The position numbers and the translations under genes are program-made. Positions 20,128 to 31,962 of a stretch of DNA of 64,000 nt are shown piece after piece. This DNA is from Trissonchulus latispiculum (Eukaryota; Nematoda; Enoplea; Enoplida; Ironidae). The stretch covers positions 1 through 64,000 of the forward strand of contig JASAND010013048.1 in assembly GCA_030248195.1 (NCBI GenBank). Direction: 5' to 3'. Each line of letters opens with the position of its first letter. Position 1 is the first letter of the stretch. The notes under the pieces were generated by a model. The model did not search any database and had not been told where the DNA came from. It saw only the letters and a program-made list of their open reading frames with translations.

Positions 20128-21461
20128 TGTAAGGCACCTGATAAACTGGACAGATCGCTGAACCGTCACTTAATACTGCAAATGTTTACTCATTAGCCCG
20201 AACCAAAGTATAGCTAGCATGAATCGCGTGAGTTCCAGGAACTGAACTACTTTCAAGAGCTAACTCTGGATCTTTGACAGCGCTCTACACTTAGATTGTT
20301 ACTATGCCTTACCGCACTCGACCATAAAACTCAGTACTAACTAACTTTTGATTGGAAAAGTATTCTACATTCCCTTCTTTCTTAAAGGGCGTTCCTGAAA
20401 TTCACACAATTACCGAGCAAACACAAGTTACACATGAATTAGATCCCTCATCATTCCTAGTTCTTTCAAAGCACACCGGCATCAGCACTGACAGACATTT
20501 CCATCGGATTCAGTAGAGCCAGGACGCTCTACCGATGGATCAATGCCTGGCATGCCAAAAAGAGTGTTCAAGACCAATGTTATTCCTTGTGCATTCAAGG
20601 GTATGTCGACGGAGCCGTCATGCTTCGTTTTGAAACAGCTGGGGTCGCGCAGGGGAAGCCAAACTTTTCGCAAACTAAGATGGCCAGCCGACTTGTGAGC
20701 ACGCTTGTGCTCGTTACACATCTTTGCCAGGCAATTGTTGACACGGTTTATAACTTTATTCGACTCCGAAACGAAGTTGCCACCCAACCGAGGGGGTATC
20801 TCCGACAGGACCAAGGTTTTGTCATGATGTTCCTGCAAAAATCGCAAAGTCTGTTTCTGAATCTGCTCAACCACTGCCTTGAATTTCCCCACTTTCTCAG
20901 GAGAACCATGAGGAAGCTCGCACCACAATATTATTAGTGCCCCCGAACGCCACTGCTGCCCTGAATCCTTCATGGAAAGCCAACCGAAGTACCTTAAAAA
21001 TAACCTGAATCTTTGCCCCTGGAAGGCTGACCACGGTGTAGTCAGATGACGATGGGAAACCTCTGCCTTGCGAATCAGCTACAATCAGCATTCTCTGGTT
21101 AGGCATTGATCCGGCCAGGTATGCACGAGCCTCCATCAAGATATTGCCCATCAAGTTATCTCCGGGCAGGCAAGTATCACAGCGCTGCAGATACTTCTCA
21201 AGATCGCTTTTGCCCAGGCGGCTGCCCCATTCCGCATCAAAGGGAGAAGCCTCGATCAACCAAGCATCGCCGGTTGACATCAATAGATGGAAAAGCTTTT
21301 CGTTCTGCCCATAGTTCCTTATTTGAAGACTCAGCACAAGGAATGAGCTTATTCTAATGAAATGGGTCTGATCAAAATGGTAGACGAAGGTGACAACTCA
21401 AATTGCTATAAGACCTCCTTTCGCCGTTATCACTACCTAGGAGGTATAAGTTAGGGTTACA
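20128..21461 (-). repeat. 5' LTR of the gypsy element
   Basis: On + it begins TGTAAGGC and ends GGGTTACA, giving TGTAA..TTACA termini. It contains the same NADAR/SGNH C-terminal coding sequence as the 3' LTR. About 1334 bp long. Confidence 0.65.
20482..21337 (-). pseudogene. LTR copy of the ORF3 C-terminal half (NADAR end and SGNH)
   Basis: Same sequence as 13150-13827 but with a 5 bp deletion near 20911 that shifts the frame in the SGNH domain after the GGTNNI block. Beyond the shift the frame is open to 20482 and keeps about 55 C-terminal residues that the other copy has lost to a stop. Lying in the 5' LTR, it has no NADAR N-terminal half upstream and is a by-product of LTR copying. Confidence 0.65.
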
Positions 21462-21529
21462 GATGCGAGCAACTTATATCTTTGTTGTCAGAATGCCAGC
21501 AACTAGATGTTAAGGACTAAGAACAGAAA

Positions 21530-22156
21530 TTATAGGATGTTCGGATAATAAACAGGGAACTCATCGGGCATGCGCGTGCGAAAGTCAAGAACATTATCGG
21601 GCATCAAATCATGCAAAACCAAGGGAACATGGACAAGCAACAAGCGTGCTTCTTCACACAAAAACTGCACACCGTTGGTGTAAGACCAACCTTCTAGCTC
21701 ATGCAAAATAACAACATAAGGGGATTGGCAACGAACATTGGGGCAACGAAAAATCCCACCTCCAGAAGAGGAAATTAAACGACGCAGACGCAGTTTGTGT
21801 GGATCGCGGGACAAGCGAATTTCGTCATGCACTGGAAAAACGGTAATCGGGATACCATAAAAATTTAAATTAGTTCGCCACCAACACTCAACGCAAAGAA
21901 AAATACAAACTTGGGCCAAATTAGGACTTTTCAGATGGACTCGTTTGCTAACCTCAAAAATATGCGACATACGGGGATCAGTGTAAATATCCACTGTGCC
22001 GGGCAACATTTTCAACCCATCCGGCAAGGAATTAGGATCACTGTACGGACCACGCATTTCAATCGGGCAATACAACACAAGAGGCAATTCAGACTCATTT
22101 TCTCCTTCCAATTTCTCAACAGGATTTGAGATTTCAGAAATCAACTTTGGTGTCAT
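21530..22156 (-). CDS. Hypothetical protein, 208 residues
   Basis: An ORF with a true ATG at 22156, ending 69 bp from the 5' LTR of the gypsy element. Composition is protein-like and not low-complexity. It contains two paired-cysteine segments (CIFLCVEC about residues 84-91; CPNVRC about 139-144). No signal peptide or membrane segment is seen. I do not recognise the family. It could be a host exon or an ORF of another mobile element cut off by the gypsy insertion. Upstream lies a TIR element at 22344-23167. Confidence 0.45.
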   Translation of the reverse strand: MTPKLISEISNPVEKLEGENESELPLVLYCPIEMRGPYSDPNSLPDGLKMLPGTVDIYTDPRMSHIFEVSKRVHLKSPNLAQVCIFLCVECWWRTNLNFYGIPITVFPVHDEIRLSRDPHKLRLRRLISSSGGGIFRCPNVRCQSPYVVILHELEGWSYTNGVQFLCEEARLLLVHVPLVLHDLMPDNVLDFRTRMPDEFPVYYPNIL

Positions 22157-22343
22157 AGCCTTTTCAATTCACTTCTCTGCAAGAACATCAATTAATCCGT
22201 GTGATAACTTTTTATTTTGACACACACATTCTAGAATTCTGCTTGTTTTCTTCCCCACATTATCCCACTTAAAACAGAGAGCATGCAATGGAAAACAGGT
22301 TAGATAACAGAGATTATAACAATTCTAGCTAAGTAAACAAGGC

Positions 22344-23167
22344 GGCTTGTAGGAATCTGGTGGGGCCCCCAAAATTGGAAGAGAAAATTAATCCTTTAAT
22401 TGCTCTCCTGCTGAGACGTTTGGTCTGTATTAAAGGGAAGTGGAAAGGTCAAATGCAAAAGCCAGTAGTTTGGGGGGCCCATGAGATTCTCTAACTGCAA
22501 GGTTAGTGCAAAAGTACAAAGTTATATTGGATTTAGAAGTATCCAGTTTTGAAATTCAAGCAGTTTTCAAATATTTGAAAAGTAATTATGCAATTAAACT
22601 GATTGAAAACGTTAATATAATGAATAAATGAAATTAATTTAATTAATTAAGTAAGTAAAGTTTTAAGTTGCCTGGATTAAAATAGAGTTCTACGGTAACT
22701 GTACAGAAAATGTTCAGAAAATTGATTTTTAAATTTAAGACTAAATTAATTCCTAAAAACAGTAATGTCCTTAAAGCTAAAATTAAACTGTGTAACTTAG
22801 TACAATATTGTTTGATATATAAGAGTTACACATTGAATGAAGTTCGCACTATGGAGAAGCTTAAACTTTTAATTGTGAAATTTATTATAATATAGTAAAA
22901 CCTTATACCATTGCTCTAACTTTTTACTACTTTACTACTACTTTACTTTACTTTACTTTACTACTTTACTAAAACTACTGTTTTAGAAAGTTTCAATATT
23001 TTGTATTAATTTTGGAGTTAGAGAATCTGATGCGGCCCCCAAACTACTGACCTTTACATTTGACCTTTCCACTTCTCTTTAATACAGACCAACGTCTCAG
23101 CAGGAGAGCAATTAAAGGATTAATTTTCTCTTCCAATTTTGGGGGCCCCGCCAGATTCCTACAAGCC
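22344..23167. mobile_element. Non-autonomous DNA transposon with about 155 bp TIRs
   Basis: The left end (22344-22500) is the reverse complement of the right end (23012-23167) with few mismatches; termini GGCTTGTAGGAATCTGG and its complement. Flanks AACAAGGC and AACAAGCA suggest a decayed 8 bp target duplication (hAT-like size). The interior is AT-rich with a TTTACTAC microsatellite (22915-22975) and no transposase. Confidence 0.7.
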
Positions 23168-23498
23168 AACAAGCAAATAAAAATAAATGACATTCAATGC
23201 ATGAACATATAATTTAGTATCATTGCATATCATTGCACAAAAATCGTCTATAAATCATTGCATAACAAGAATAAGTATAAGGAGAAGGGATTTGTTTTAT
23301 TTTTTGCGGTTTTCCTGTTTATGTTACTTTTTGTGGTTTTTACTTAGATAATGTTACTTTTTCTAGGAAGTTTTGTACGTTTTTAATATAATCTCTCTAT
23401 ACAGAAAAATACAGTTAATACTAGAAGCTATACATTCACTATATCTATTATTATGTCAAAGTCATATTTTTGATTGTTTTTCTTACGTAATTTTGCAT
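23168..23498. other. AT-rich spacer
   Basis: Nothing recognised; T-rich low-complexity sequence. Confidence 0.4.
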
Positions 23499-23846
23499 CT
23501 ATTTTTTAGGTTTTGTAGCAGCAGTTGTTTCTGAAGCCACAATCGGCAGCTGCAATCCGAACGCTTCAAATGGGCGTATAGCCCTAAGACCAAATACTTC
23601 TACGAATGGATGCCTATGGAGATGGTAGACCCGAGGTACTGTGCCCAACATGGAGCAGTCGGCAATCACAGAATTCACTTCATAACCTGTGGTAGAGATG
23701 TTAACTACCGTGTTACAATGCCCATCATGGAGCAGTTTCAGTTCACAACAACATTCTAGATCATCGGCATAGATGTTACAACCGAGACCTTTTATACAAT
23801 ACAGTACAAATGTACCATTCGCAACGAAGACATACCCGGTCAACAA
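23499..23846 (-). CDS. Hypothetical cysteine-rich ORF downstream of the env-bearing element
   Basis: 115 residues with eight cysteines, including a CCC run, and no clear membrane segment. It starts at a non-ATG codon. It lies downstream of the decayed pol on the same strand and could be a fragment of an element protein or a host exon. Family not recognised. Confidence 0.25.
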   Translation of the reverse strand: MLTGYVFVANGTFVLYCIKGLGCNIYADDLECCCELKLLHDGHCNTVVNISTTGYEVNSVIADCSMLGTVPRVYHLHRHPFVEVFGLRAIRPFEAFGLQLPIVASETTAATKPKK

Positions 23847-24018
23847 GCTTACAACAAATCAATAGCTATACAAGTTTAGAGTGTAAAAAACAGAATTTTA
23901 GAAAAATATCATTTTTACAGAATTTAACTTTAAACGCTCTTTTACAACATATACAAATTTATCTTTTTTACAGATCCCAACTTTGTTTAACGTCCAAGAC
24001 TACCTCTCGGACGGGAAT

Positions 24019-25403
24019 TTAGTCCCGCGTAGGACTTGCGGAACGCGTTAGACGCTGCGACGTGCGGAACGGGTTGCGAAATAACGGTGAGGGTCCTGAA
24101 AAAAGTGGACTTGTTGAGAAAATCCTGCGCACGTCGGGGTCTGATCCGGCGCAAGCTTTGGTCGGATCCTCGCGTTCTGATAATTCAGAGGAGACCCTGT
24201 CTTCCTCGTGCTCGTGTGCCGGTGCGGTAATGACACGAGGCTCCACATACGGTTTCATGTTATTAAACTGCACATTGATACATTTGGCTCTACGATTTCC
24301 GGCCGGGTAAACGGTGGCTACACACCCAATGATTTTCTCGATTCGGTAGGGCCCAATGTGCTTGTCAAGGAGTTTGTAAACTGATCCCGCTTAGCTACAT
24401 TAGAGGCCTTAATCATGACTAGGTCCCCAATTTGGTAATTTGGGTCAACGGCTCGCTTATTGTACTGCTCACCTTGTGCGCTCGGCAGCGGCGGCTTTCT
24501 CGCGTGCTAGAGACCAGGCCAATTGGATGGCTTCTGTGGCCTCACGAACATAGTCGAACCCTGAGTATTTAGTATCAGTGGGAATAGCGACATTGGTCGC
24601 ACTGGGTAGAACAGGGTCCCATGCGTGCAACAAATAATGTGGGGTTTCTCCGGTGGTAGCGTTGATCGAGGTGTTATCAGGCAAACTGACAAAACGGAAC
24701 CATGTTATCCCATTCTAGATTATTCTCAGAAACGGTGGCAAGCATGTCTAGTAAAGTGCGATGCCAACGCTCAATTTGTCCATTTGCTGCCGGGTGATAT
24801 CGTGTGGTTTCGAGTTTTCGGGTCTGCACAAGAGAACAAATATCCTTGTTAAGATCGGCTACAAATTCCTGTCCTTGGTCAGAAATTAAGCTTTTTGGAG
24901 ATCACAATTGCAAAATGACAAATTCCACAAAAGTTTGGGCTACTGTGTAGGCACTTTTGTTTTTAATAAGGATGGCATTGACATACTTGGAAAATGCGTC
25001 AATGAAACTGAGAACGTGTTTCAGAAGCTCTTAGAAGCTTTAGAGATATCCATTGGATCACAGTGTACTCGCTCGAAGGGTTCTAAGGCGGCGGAGGGTG
25101 ACGCAGTAGGGCGCGGGGATTACGCGGGGGTTCTTTTCGTTTTTGACAACGCGGGCACGATTGTATCCAATTTTTTACGTCGGTGCGCATCCGTGGCCAC
25201 CAAAAATGCTCTGAAAGCCGGTAGAAGGTTTTGTTTTGGCCTCCGTGAGCGGCATAACGACTATCATGACATGCGGCTAGTGCCACTTCGAGTAACGCTT
25301 CGGTCACGGCCAAAACTTCCAGAGTAGTGTTCCGAATTCTTTCTAGGTGGACTAGCACGCCTTCCCGGAGATCACAATTTTCAGCCAGAGCAGCGACTCG
25401 CAT
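24019..25403 (-). pseudogene. Integrase remnant
   Basis: The N-terminal H2C2 finger is clear in 25403-25083 (ACHDSRYAAHGG, then CPRCQKRK). The catalytic core follows in broken frames: LISDQGQEFVADLN near 24890-24850 and a glutamate-bearing NGQIERWHRT near 24780. The C-terminal region continues to about 24019 with polar sequence. Multiple stops and frameshifts; not functional. Confidence 0.7.
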
Positions 25404-26131
25404 GCTCGGTTGAAGTTACTGGGCAACTCATGGGTCTGTTTGTATTTTATCACTTCCCCCAGTAGCAGATCTTCTTGTTGCAGATCTTGCAATCTGCTCC
25501 ACGACTTTGGATTCAACGAAACATTTGAACTGTCGCGAACTGCCCTCTCGAAGACTTCACCAAAATGGGCAGAAGTAATGCTTCTCCGTTGTGGACGGCC
25601 AGTTTCGGCCGAAACAAATTCGGGTGTCACCCCTTCCCCAAACTCGGGTTCGGAACCAGACTCAAGGTTGGATTCACAATGCTGATCAACCAGTGGTGCT
25701 GAATTTCTTAGGAGCGCCTCGCGCTCGCTGTCCGTTTTGGTTGGATCTTTTCCGGGTGGCAACCGTGGTTGTTTCTGCGGGGTGGGCACACTTTGTTCCG
25801 AATCGCTAGATTCAGATGCCCGAGAAATTTTAGAAACTTTGGTTCTCACAGCCGTGGCACTTTTCTGTGCTCGGCTCTTAGAAATTTTCGGCGTGATAGT
25901 ATCTCCAGTGGGCCCTCGTTCAAGCTTAGCAACTACAGAATTGATATGAGCTACGAATTCCTCACTTTCCTCCTGATGAAGGGCGACACCTTTACGGTCA
26001 TTCTCACTTTCATCTCCTTGGTATCCTCTGGCAACATCCGCGAATAAAGGGTTTCGAGACAACCCATCAGCATTTCTCAACTGAGGGTTGTTCCGGTGTT
26101 TTATTTCGAAATCATATTCAGAAAAGGTCAT
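25352..26131 (-). pseudogene. RNase H end and linker to integrase
   Basis: The ORF opens with DFEIKHRNNPQLRNADGLSR, the typical C-terminal end of gypsy RNase H, then about 200 residues of acidic, serine-rich linker without a domain before the integrase finger. The linker is unusually long for Ty3/gypsy. Confidence 0.6.
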
Positions 26132-27754
26132 TTGCTAACGGGCAAGTCGCGAATTCCGCCTCGGATGCTTCATTAGCCAACGAAGGGCGAGTGGTCAGTA
26201 AACAAAGTGAACGGTGGTCCCCCGTAAAGATAATGCCGAAAGTGTTCAATCCCGAATTTCATAGCCAAACATTCCTTGTCGTGGGTGGAGTAGTTTTAGT
26301 ACTTTTTCAGAGAACGAGCAGCGTAAGCAACAGGGTCATATTTACCGTCGTCTTGTTCCTGTGACAAGACAGCTCGTAGTCCTAAATCTGAGGCGTCCGT
26401 ATGTAGGACAAATCCCTTGGCTAAATCTGGGTGAGCTAACACGGGTGCCTCAACCAACTTTTTTCAGTAGATCAAAGGCTTGCTGATGAGTGTTATTCCA
26501 GACAAACCTAACCCCCTTTTTCTTCAAAGAATAAAGTGGCGCGGCTAGGTGGGCGAATCCCTTGATGAACTTAGCATAGTACGCGCACATGCCCAAGAAA
26601 ATTTCGACGTCCTTGATCTGCTTTGGGACGGCCAGATTATGAATAGCCTGTATCCGCTCTTTCAGCGGTTCTATCCTATTTTCGGAAATGATATGGCCCA
26701 GGTAAGTGACGGATTCCTTAAGAAAATGGCACTTTTCGGGGTTCATTTTTAGGTCAGCAGCTCGTAAGCGATCGAAAACCTCCTGCATGATTTCGAGGTG
26801 CTCATCGAATGTTTTCGAAAATATCAAAATATCATCAATGTAGATGATGCACTTTTTCCATTGTAGATCCCCCAGGATTCGTTCCATGCACCGTTGGAAA
26901 TTACCAGGTGCACACTTGAGTCCGAACGGCAAGATGTTATATTCGAACAGGCCGTGGAAAGTGTTAAAGCTAGCTTTCGCTTTGGACTCTTCGTCTAATT
27001 CTATTTGATTGAACCCTTTGCTAAGATCGATAGTTGAGAAGAACTTTGCGCCCTTCAACGAGGTCATTATGTGATCGATTCGAGGTATAGGGTAGACATC
27101 TGGGTCACTGATTTTATTGATCTTTCGAAAGTCGACACAAAGACGAAGTTTACCCCCAGGTTTGGGTACGTAGATTATAGGTGAGCTCCATGGGTTCGTG
27201 GAGGGTCGTATGAGCCCATACTTTAACATTTCGGTTAATTCCTCTAGCAGAGGCTGTCGGAGGTGTACAGGGAGTCGGTAGGGAGTAGCGTAGATTGGCT
27301 TAGCTCCACCCGTGTTAATATGTGCCTGGAAAATAGTGCATTTGCCAATATTGAACGGGTGCTGTGAAAAGCAGTTCAAGTTTCCATTTAGTAAACCCAA
27401 AAATTGACCACGCTCGTGCTCGTACAATTTAGCTTCATCAAAAGAGATCTTTCGCATAGGTGGAGGCAGATCAGTTAGTAGACAAGGTTTTATGCTTTTG
27501 CAAGCCTTGACTTGATGCGAGCAATTCCCAGCAAAGACCGGACTTCGACTTCGAAAGTAACTTCCCAACTTAATAGCTTTGCCTTCGGCGCTGCGTACTT
27601 TTGAAAAATATACGGGACTTTTACCCTTTTTCAACTCTCTTCTGGGAACGACGTTCCCTAGCGTGGTATTTTCATGAACGACTAGGGCCGTCCCGGTTTC
27701 ATTTCTCATAATAACAGGAATGCACTGCTGCTCGAGGTTTACCATAGCAGGCAA
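26132..27754 (-). pseudogene. Reverse transcriptase and RNase H of the env-bearing element
   Basis: 27754-26450 is a 434-residue open frame with all main RT blocks: PYRLPVHLRQPLLEEL, the CVDFRKIN block, FSTIDLSKGFNQI and an intact YIDDILIFSK active site (near 26840). RNase H follows in broken frames (HTDASDLGLRAVLSQ near 26400, then a stop and frameshifts). The upstream part resembles the spacer seen between protease and RT in gypsy elements. The start codon is not meaningful, as this was part of a polyprotein. Confidence 0.8.
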
Positions 27755-27893
27755 AACCTGAAATGTAGAAATGTTTCGAATTTTTGTGTGTCCGGTTCAA
27801 AGAGTCCCTCATAGTTTAGTGGTTGCAAGCTGTCGATAAGTCCAGGAACGGCGACCTCGCGTAAGCGGGCACGATAACTTTTCGCATAGCAGA

Positions 27894-29010
27894 TTACCGA
27901 AACGCAGTTTCAGTCAGGGGTGCATGTTGAATGAGTTTGGCATACATAGGCGGGTGGCTAGGTTTATTCAAACTTAATTCCCCTTTCTGAAAATTCAGAC
28001 TGAATTCTCCACCATGTTCTAAGATAAAATCAGTGCCAATTAAACAGTCCTCGGCTAGTCCCTTAGGGACCAAGAATGTGTGCATAATGCTAATGCCAGG
28101 CGTGTCATAGAATCCAACCGGTGCTCGTACGGCTCCCCTAAATTTAAGGGTTTGTCCGTTCACCCCCTCCGCGCGCGGAGCTTTCTCAAGTGGACTAACG
28201 GGCAACTTTATGGATAGCACCAAACCTTCACTCATCAGGCTAAGGTTTGCCCCTGTATCTACTAAGGCTAGGACAGGCTGTTCGCTAACATTAACCAAAA
28301 TCATCGGTAGCTGTCTATGCGGTACGGTAAGGGCAATTTCTTCTCTGTTCCTGGAAAATTTAGATTGATTAGCAATACCTATTAGATGTAGATCATGCTG
28401 AGAAACCGCTTTAGGCGTCCGGAATGGTATAGTGACTCGATGGCCGTGGGCTGATGGCCAAGTTATGGTGTGCTGTCCCAGATCCAAGGAGATTTCGCCG
28501 GGGTAAGTGACCATGTAGTCTGAGCCCATCACACAGTCGACGGTCAGTTGCTCTACCACCACGAACTTCCACCTCCGACTGGGAATCTGTCGCTCAGCTC
28601 CCTGGAAAAACACAGGTACCGTGACACTACCCTTTATCTCACATCGACCTCCATTGGCGGTACGGATGTACCTGGTTGGCTCTACGGGTTCTAGGGGTAG
28701 GCCTAATCGCTCCGCTAATCTGCCAGACATAACTGATACTAGGGCACCGGTGTCAAAGAGTGCCTGCACTGATTGTCCGAGGCTGATGACGAGAGGAACG
28801 GTTCGGACCATCAGGACGGAATGCGCATTCACGGGCCTGCGAAACTTTCGAGAGGAAACCCGGGTTGGAAAGCTATTTCCCCTAGGATCCATGTCCACCT
28901 GGGGTTCCTTACCAGTTCTCTTACCTGTGGCAACATCCAGACTGTTCAGCACTAGTCCTACCCTTGGTTCGATCTTCCTCCGAGTCGGTATTGTCCCTAG
29001 TATCCTGTCG
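27894..29010 (-). CDS. Tandem retropepsin-like ORF
   Basis: The frame is open from about 29010; the first usable start is GTG at 28952. It contains two aspartic-protease units: one with LFDTGALVSVMS and later VDCVMGSDYM, the other with LVDTGANLSLMS and later EDCLIGTDFI. Each has the D-T-G catalytic triad and the family's G-S/T-D flap partner. Retropepsins normally act as homodimers of a single unit, so two units in one chain could form a built-in dimer. The open frame overlaps the end of the env-like ORF by about 90 bp in a different frame. RT begins 140 bp downstream. Confidence 0.7.
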
Positions 29011-30110
29011 TGAAAACCAAACTATCCGACAGTCAGAGCCTTTCCGGTTCCCTTGATGCAGGTCTATTAGGGGGGAAGTTCTGCTATCCTGACTATCGTC
29101 GGTCAACAATTGGGCACTAGCGTCCAACTCGGCACTGTAATCTGACATGGAGGAAGCTATCGAGGCATCTCTCACTAGCGGCCTGTAGGCAGGTGAGATC
29201 TGACAGCGGTTAGCTGCGGCCTTTCGACTCCTATCCAACTGCTCGTTGAGCGGTGGTTCCTTTGATCGCAGGGGTATCGTTTCCATTTCCGGCGAGACAG
29301 ATCCTAACTTTACGGTGGGTTGCTCATCGTCACTAAAGACTGCTTCACTAGCTCTACGAACATCGACGGGGGCTGAAATCTTTGGCCTAGAGGACGGAGA
29401 ACCACGTCTGGGTCGCCTACGGATCCGATCCCCACACTTTCGCCCACAGGGTGTGACCCACCATACGATTACACACCCTAACAAAATTATAATTATCACA
29501 CTCGTAAGACCATGGTTTAATTGCAGCGGAATCAACTGCAAATGAACATATTTTCCCATTTGGTTGTGGATTAGGTTTCGTGCTTGCTCGTTTTCATACT
29601 CGGCAGTTGAACGTTCGGTAAAATGTAAGGGGATCCGGCCCAAAGGAACAACCATTTCCTTGAGTTCGGCCGTAGTAACGGTAGTACGGGCTATGCCAAG
29701 GGTGCTAGTTAGAATGGTATTCCCAATGATCAAATGTAAGTACCGGCCGTGCTCGAACCAGAGAGTCCCTGTACTAGGGACTGCAACTCTTTCTCCCTTG
29801 GCAACACGATTTAAGGCCGGCGAACGAGCTGCTATAACTTCGGTATAATTTGTACGAATTATTAAGCACGCCAGCTGGCGTAGTGCGATATACAGCAGAA
29901 TTATCCAATATTCAGAACAGCTGGCATATTTCTTTTGGAGGGTTTCGTCAGAAAAGGCGATCAAAATTTGCAAACACCTAGCTTTTGGACTCGTCACAAT
30001 GGCATTTGGAGGACAGAACCAAAGTCCAAGGGCTGTTTTACATTCCGAAACGTCAATCTCGCGGATCTCCCCTGTGTCTAGCCGTTGAGCGTGTAAACTT
30101 GGGGTTGGGT
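28921..30110 (-). pseudogene. Env-like protein: C-terminal ectodomain, membrane anchor and tail
   Basis: The open frame 29997-28921, extending up to about 30110 without a stop, has a cysteine-bearing ectodomain, one clear membrane segment (SVIIIILLGCVIVWW, near 29490), then a cluster of arginines and a long serine-rich cytoplasmic tail of about 180 residues. This matches a class-I style envelope C-terminus. The tail is long for such proteins. It sits upstream of the protease rather than downstream of integrase. Confidence 0.55.
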
Positions 30111-30662
30111 TAAAAACAAATTGCCTGCAAATTTCGCAAAATCAGAACAAAATAACTGAAAAATTGTTAACTTGTTAAAATTTGGATTCTTTGTGGTTAA
30201 GGATTACGGTAGAAAGGCGCTCCAATTTATTTTTATTAATAGCTGAATCTTTGGCCTAACCCATCACTTTGTGACTGAAATCTGATGCGAGTTTTGAGGA
30301 CGGAGTCTACGAGTTTTGAGGAGAGATTGATAGCTTCGGACGAAGCGTGGGATAGAGTCTAAAGAAAGGGGTTGGCAAAGCAGTTAAAAGTTAGTACACT
30401 AACTGAGGGCTTCCCGTCATGTAGCATACTAGTTTTGCAGTTTGAAAATAGGCCATCTGGCAATAAGTTTTAGCTTTGAGTCAAGCCAATGAAGTTTGCA
30501 CCGTTTTCCAGTCAATAACTTAAAATGAAGTTTTGCAGCCAATTTTTAATTCAAATCTATTCTGCATTCTATTTTGCAATTATTTTCTTGTTTATATCTG
30601 TAACAAATTATGCTATTTTGACTCTACCTAATTTGTTTGTCTGGTTAAAACCCACTTGGGTT
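30111..30662. other. AT-rich stretch interrupting the env-like gene
   Basis: About 550 bp rich in A and T and without frame continuity separates the two env-like parts. It looks like an insertion or decayed sequence; no boundary repeat was identified. Confidence 0.35.
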
Positions 30663-31962
30663 TTAACCCATTTGATTCAGGTTATGATTGTGGTATTGCT
30701 TATGACCTTGCCTCAATAAATGGGTTTGCAGTTGGATTAAAAGGACCCTGTGCCACGTTGGCTGTATACGGCAGTTAGCGGAACTTTGATTTAACATTGG
30801 CCACTCCGGGCTACGTTGACAAGCGTATTCAGGCATGGGAGCTAGGGCAGTGACCCCACGTTCCCTAGAAATATATCCCACGTTGTGCACTGCGTAGAGG
30901 GGCCGAACCTCCTGTGACAGTGGGACTGGAATTTTCAACATAAAACCGAATCGCAAAGTTTCAAAATCAATTTTGATTGGGTATACTTTCCCAAACTGAT
31001 ATATGAGGCTCGGTTCCTGACTTAACAAAGAATATCTCAGCGTTGGGTGATTGCGTATTATTTCTTTCAAAGTTTGCAAATTTACCAAACTTGGCGTCAC
31101 CCCAGAACGTAACCCAGCGTGCATGACAGAATTCAACCCATCCCTTAGGGATGACGTGAAAATATGAGCGAATAACTGTATGTAAATTTGCCTCATATAA
31201 GAGAAATTTGAACAGCGCGCTCGAATAATCAACGTTGCTAAATCTTGTACCGTATGATGCAAGAAGGCATAAATTTCTTCATTCGCGTGAATAATTTTCT
31301 TAACCGAATCGGTAATTTTAAGCTGTTCCTCCCGAAGTGTATGAAATCCTTGCTGCGACAGCCTGAACCTTCCCATCCAATTTGCCCATGTGATAGGTAT
31401 TTGCGAGACTGTTGGCTATCCCTCCTATTCCCAAGGCGCCAGCTAGTAGAAATTCGATAAAGCGTTTTTGTCGTTTCGGAGCTTCGCTTGTCATTGGGTA
31501 AGAAGAGCAGACCCCGGGGGTGGACCTACAAAGACTGGCCAATAATTTGGAATAAAAATGCTTATTCAAAACTCGAAAGTATAACTTTCGATATTAAGCT
31601 TTGATCTGTTCGATTTCCTTATCCAAAAAATCATGTTGCGGGCAACTTTGGTTGATCATCCTAACGCAGTATTGGTCGGCCTTTGATTTTCCGGTGGTTA
31701 AGTGGATACAATCCTCCTCGTTTGCCCATTCAGGCGGTTTCCAATTTGGAGATCTTGGATGTACGGCTAACTGCACTATCAGGGCTAAATACTTGGTCTT
31801 TTGAGAGATAACCCCAATTCCTGTGGGACTCAACACGGCTCCCCACCTAGGCAAAACGACAGTTCCAATTTTGACAATTTCGTCGGCTAAAAATGCGAGG
31901 AGGACATGTCGGAAGCAGTTTGTGCGTGAGCGGAAGCTACAAAAACAGCCATGGTCATCCAA
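30663..31962 (-). pseudogene. Env-like protein: N-terminal part with cleavage site and fusion-peptide-like segment
   Basis: Frames 31962-31594, 31569-31318 and 31376-30663 together show a cysteine-containing N-terminal domain, a basic RQKR site (near 31465) and directly after it a hydrophobic, alanine/glycine-rich segment (FLLAGALGIGGIAN), then a helical region. A furin-type site before a fusion peptide is the hallmark of envelope fusion proteins of errantivirus and baculovirus-F type. A stop near 31594 and a frameshift near 31370 break it. Confidence 0.6.

Larger units (their letters stand above)
12546..21461 (-). mobile_element. Ty3/gypsy LTR retrotransposon with gag, pol and a NADAR-SGNH third ORF
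   Basis: About 8.9 kb read on the minus strand: 5' LTR (20128-21461), tRNA primer-binding site (20113-20125), leader, gag (19448-18369), pol (18237-14821, interrupted), a block of four hairpins, ORF3 (from 14263) and 3' LTR (12546-about 13960). The LTRs are close but not identical, so the insertion is fairly young yet damaged: an amber stop in pol, YIDG in RT, a 5 bp deletion in the 5' LTR copy of ORF3 and a stop in the 3' LTR copy. Flanking bases do not form a clear target duplication. Confidence 0.8.

Noticed and set aside
12546..21461. The two NADAR/SGNH copies as a segmental host-gene duplication
   Set aside because: They lie exactly at the ends of a gag-pol element, one abuts a primer-binding site and they have TGTAA..TTACA termini, so LTRs explain them better.
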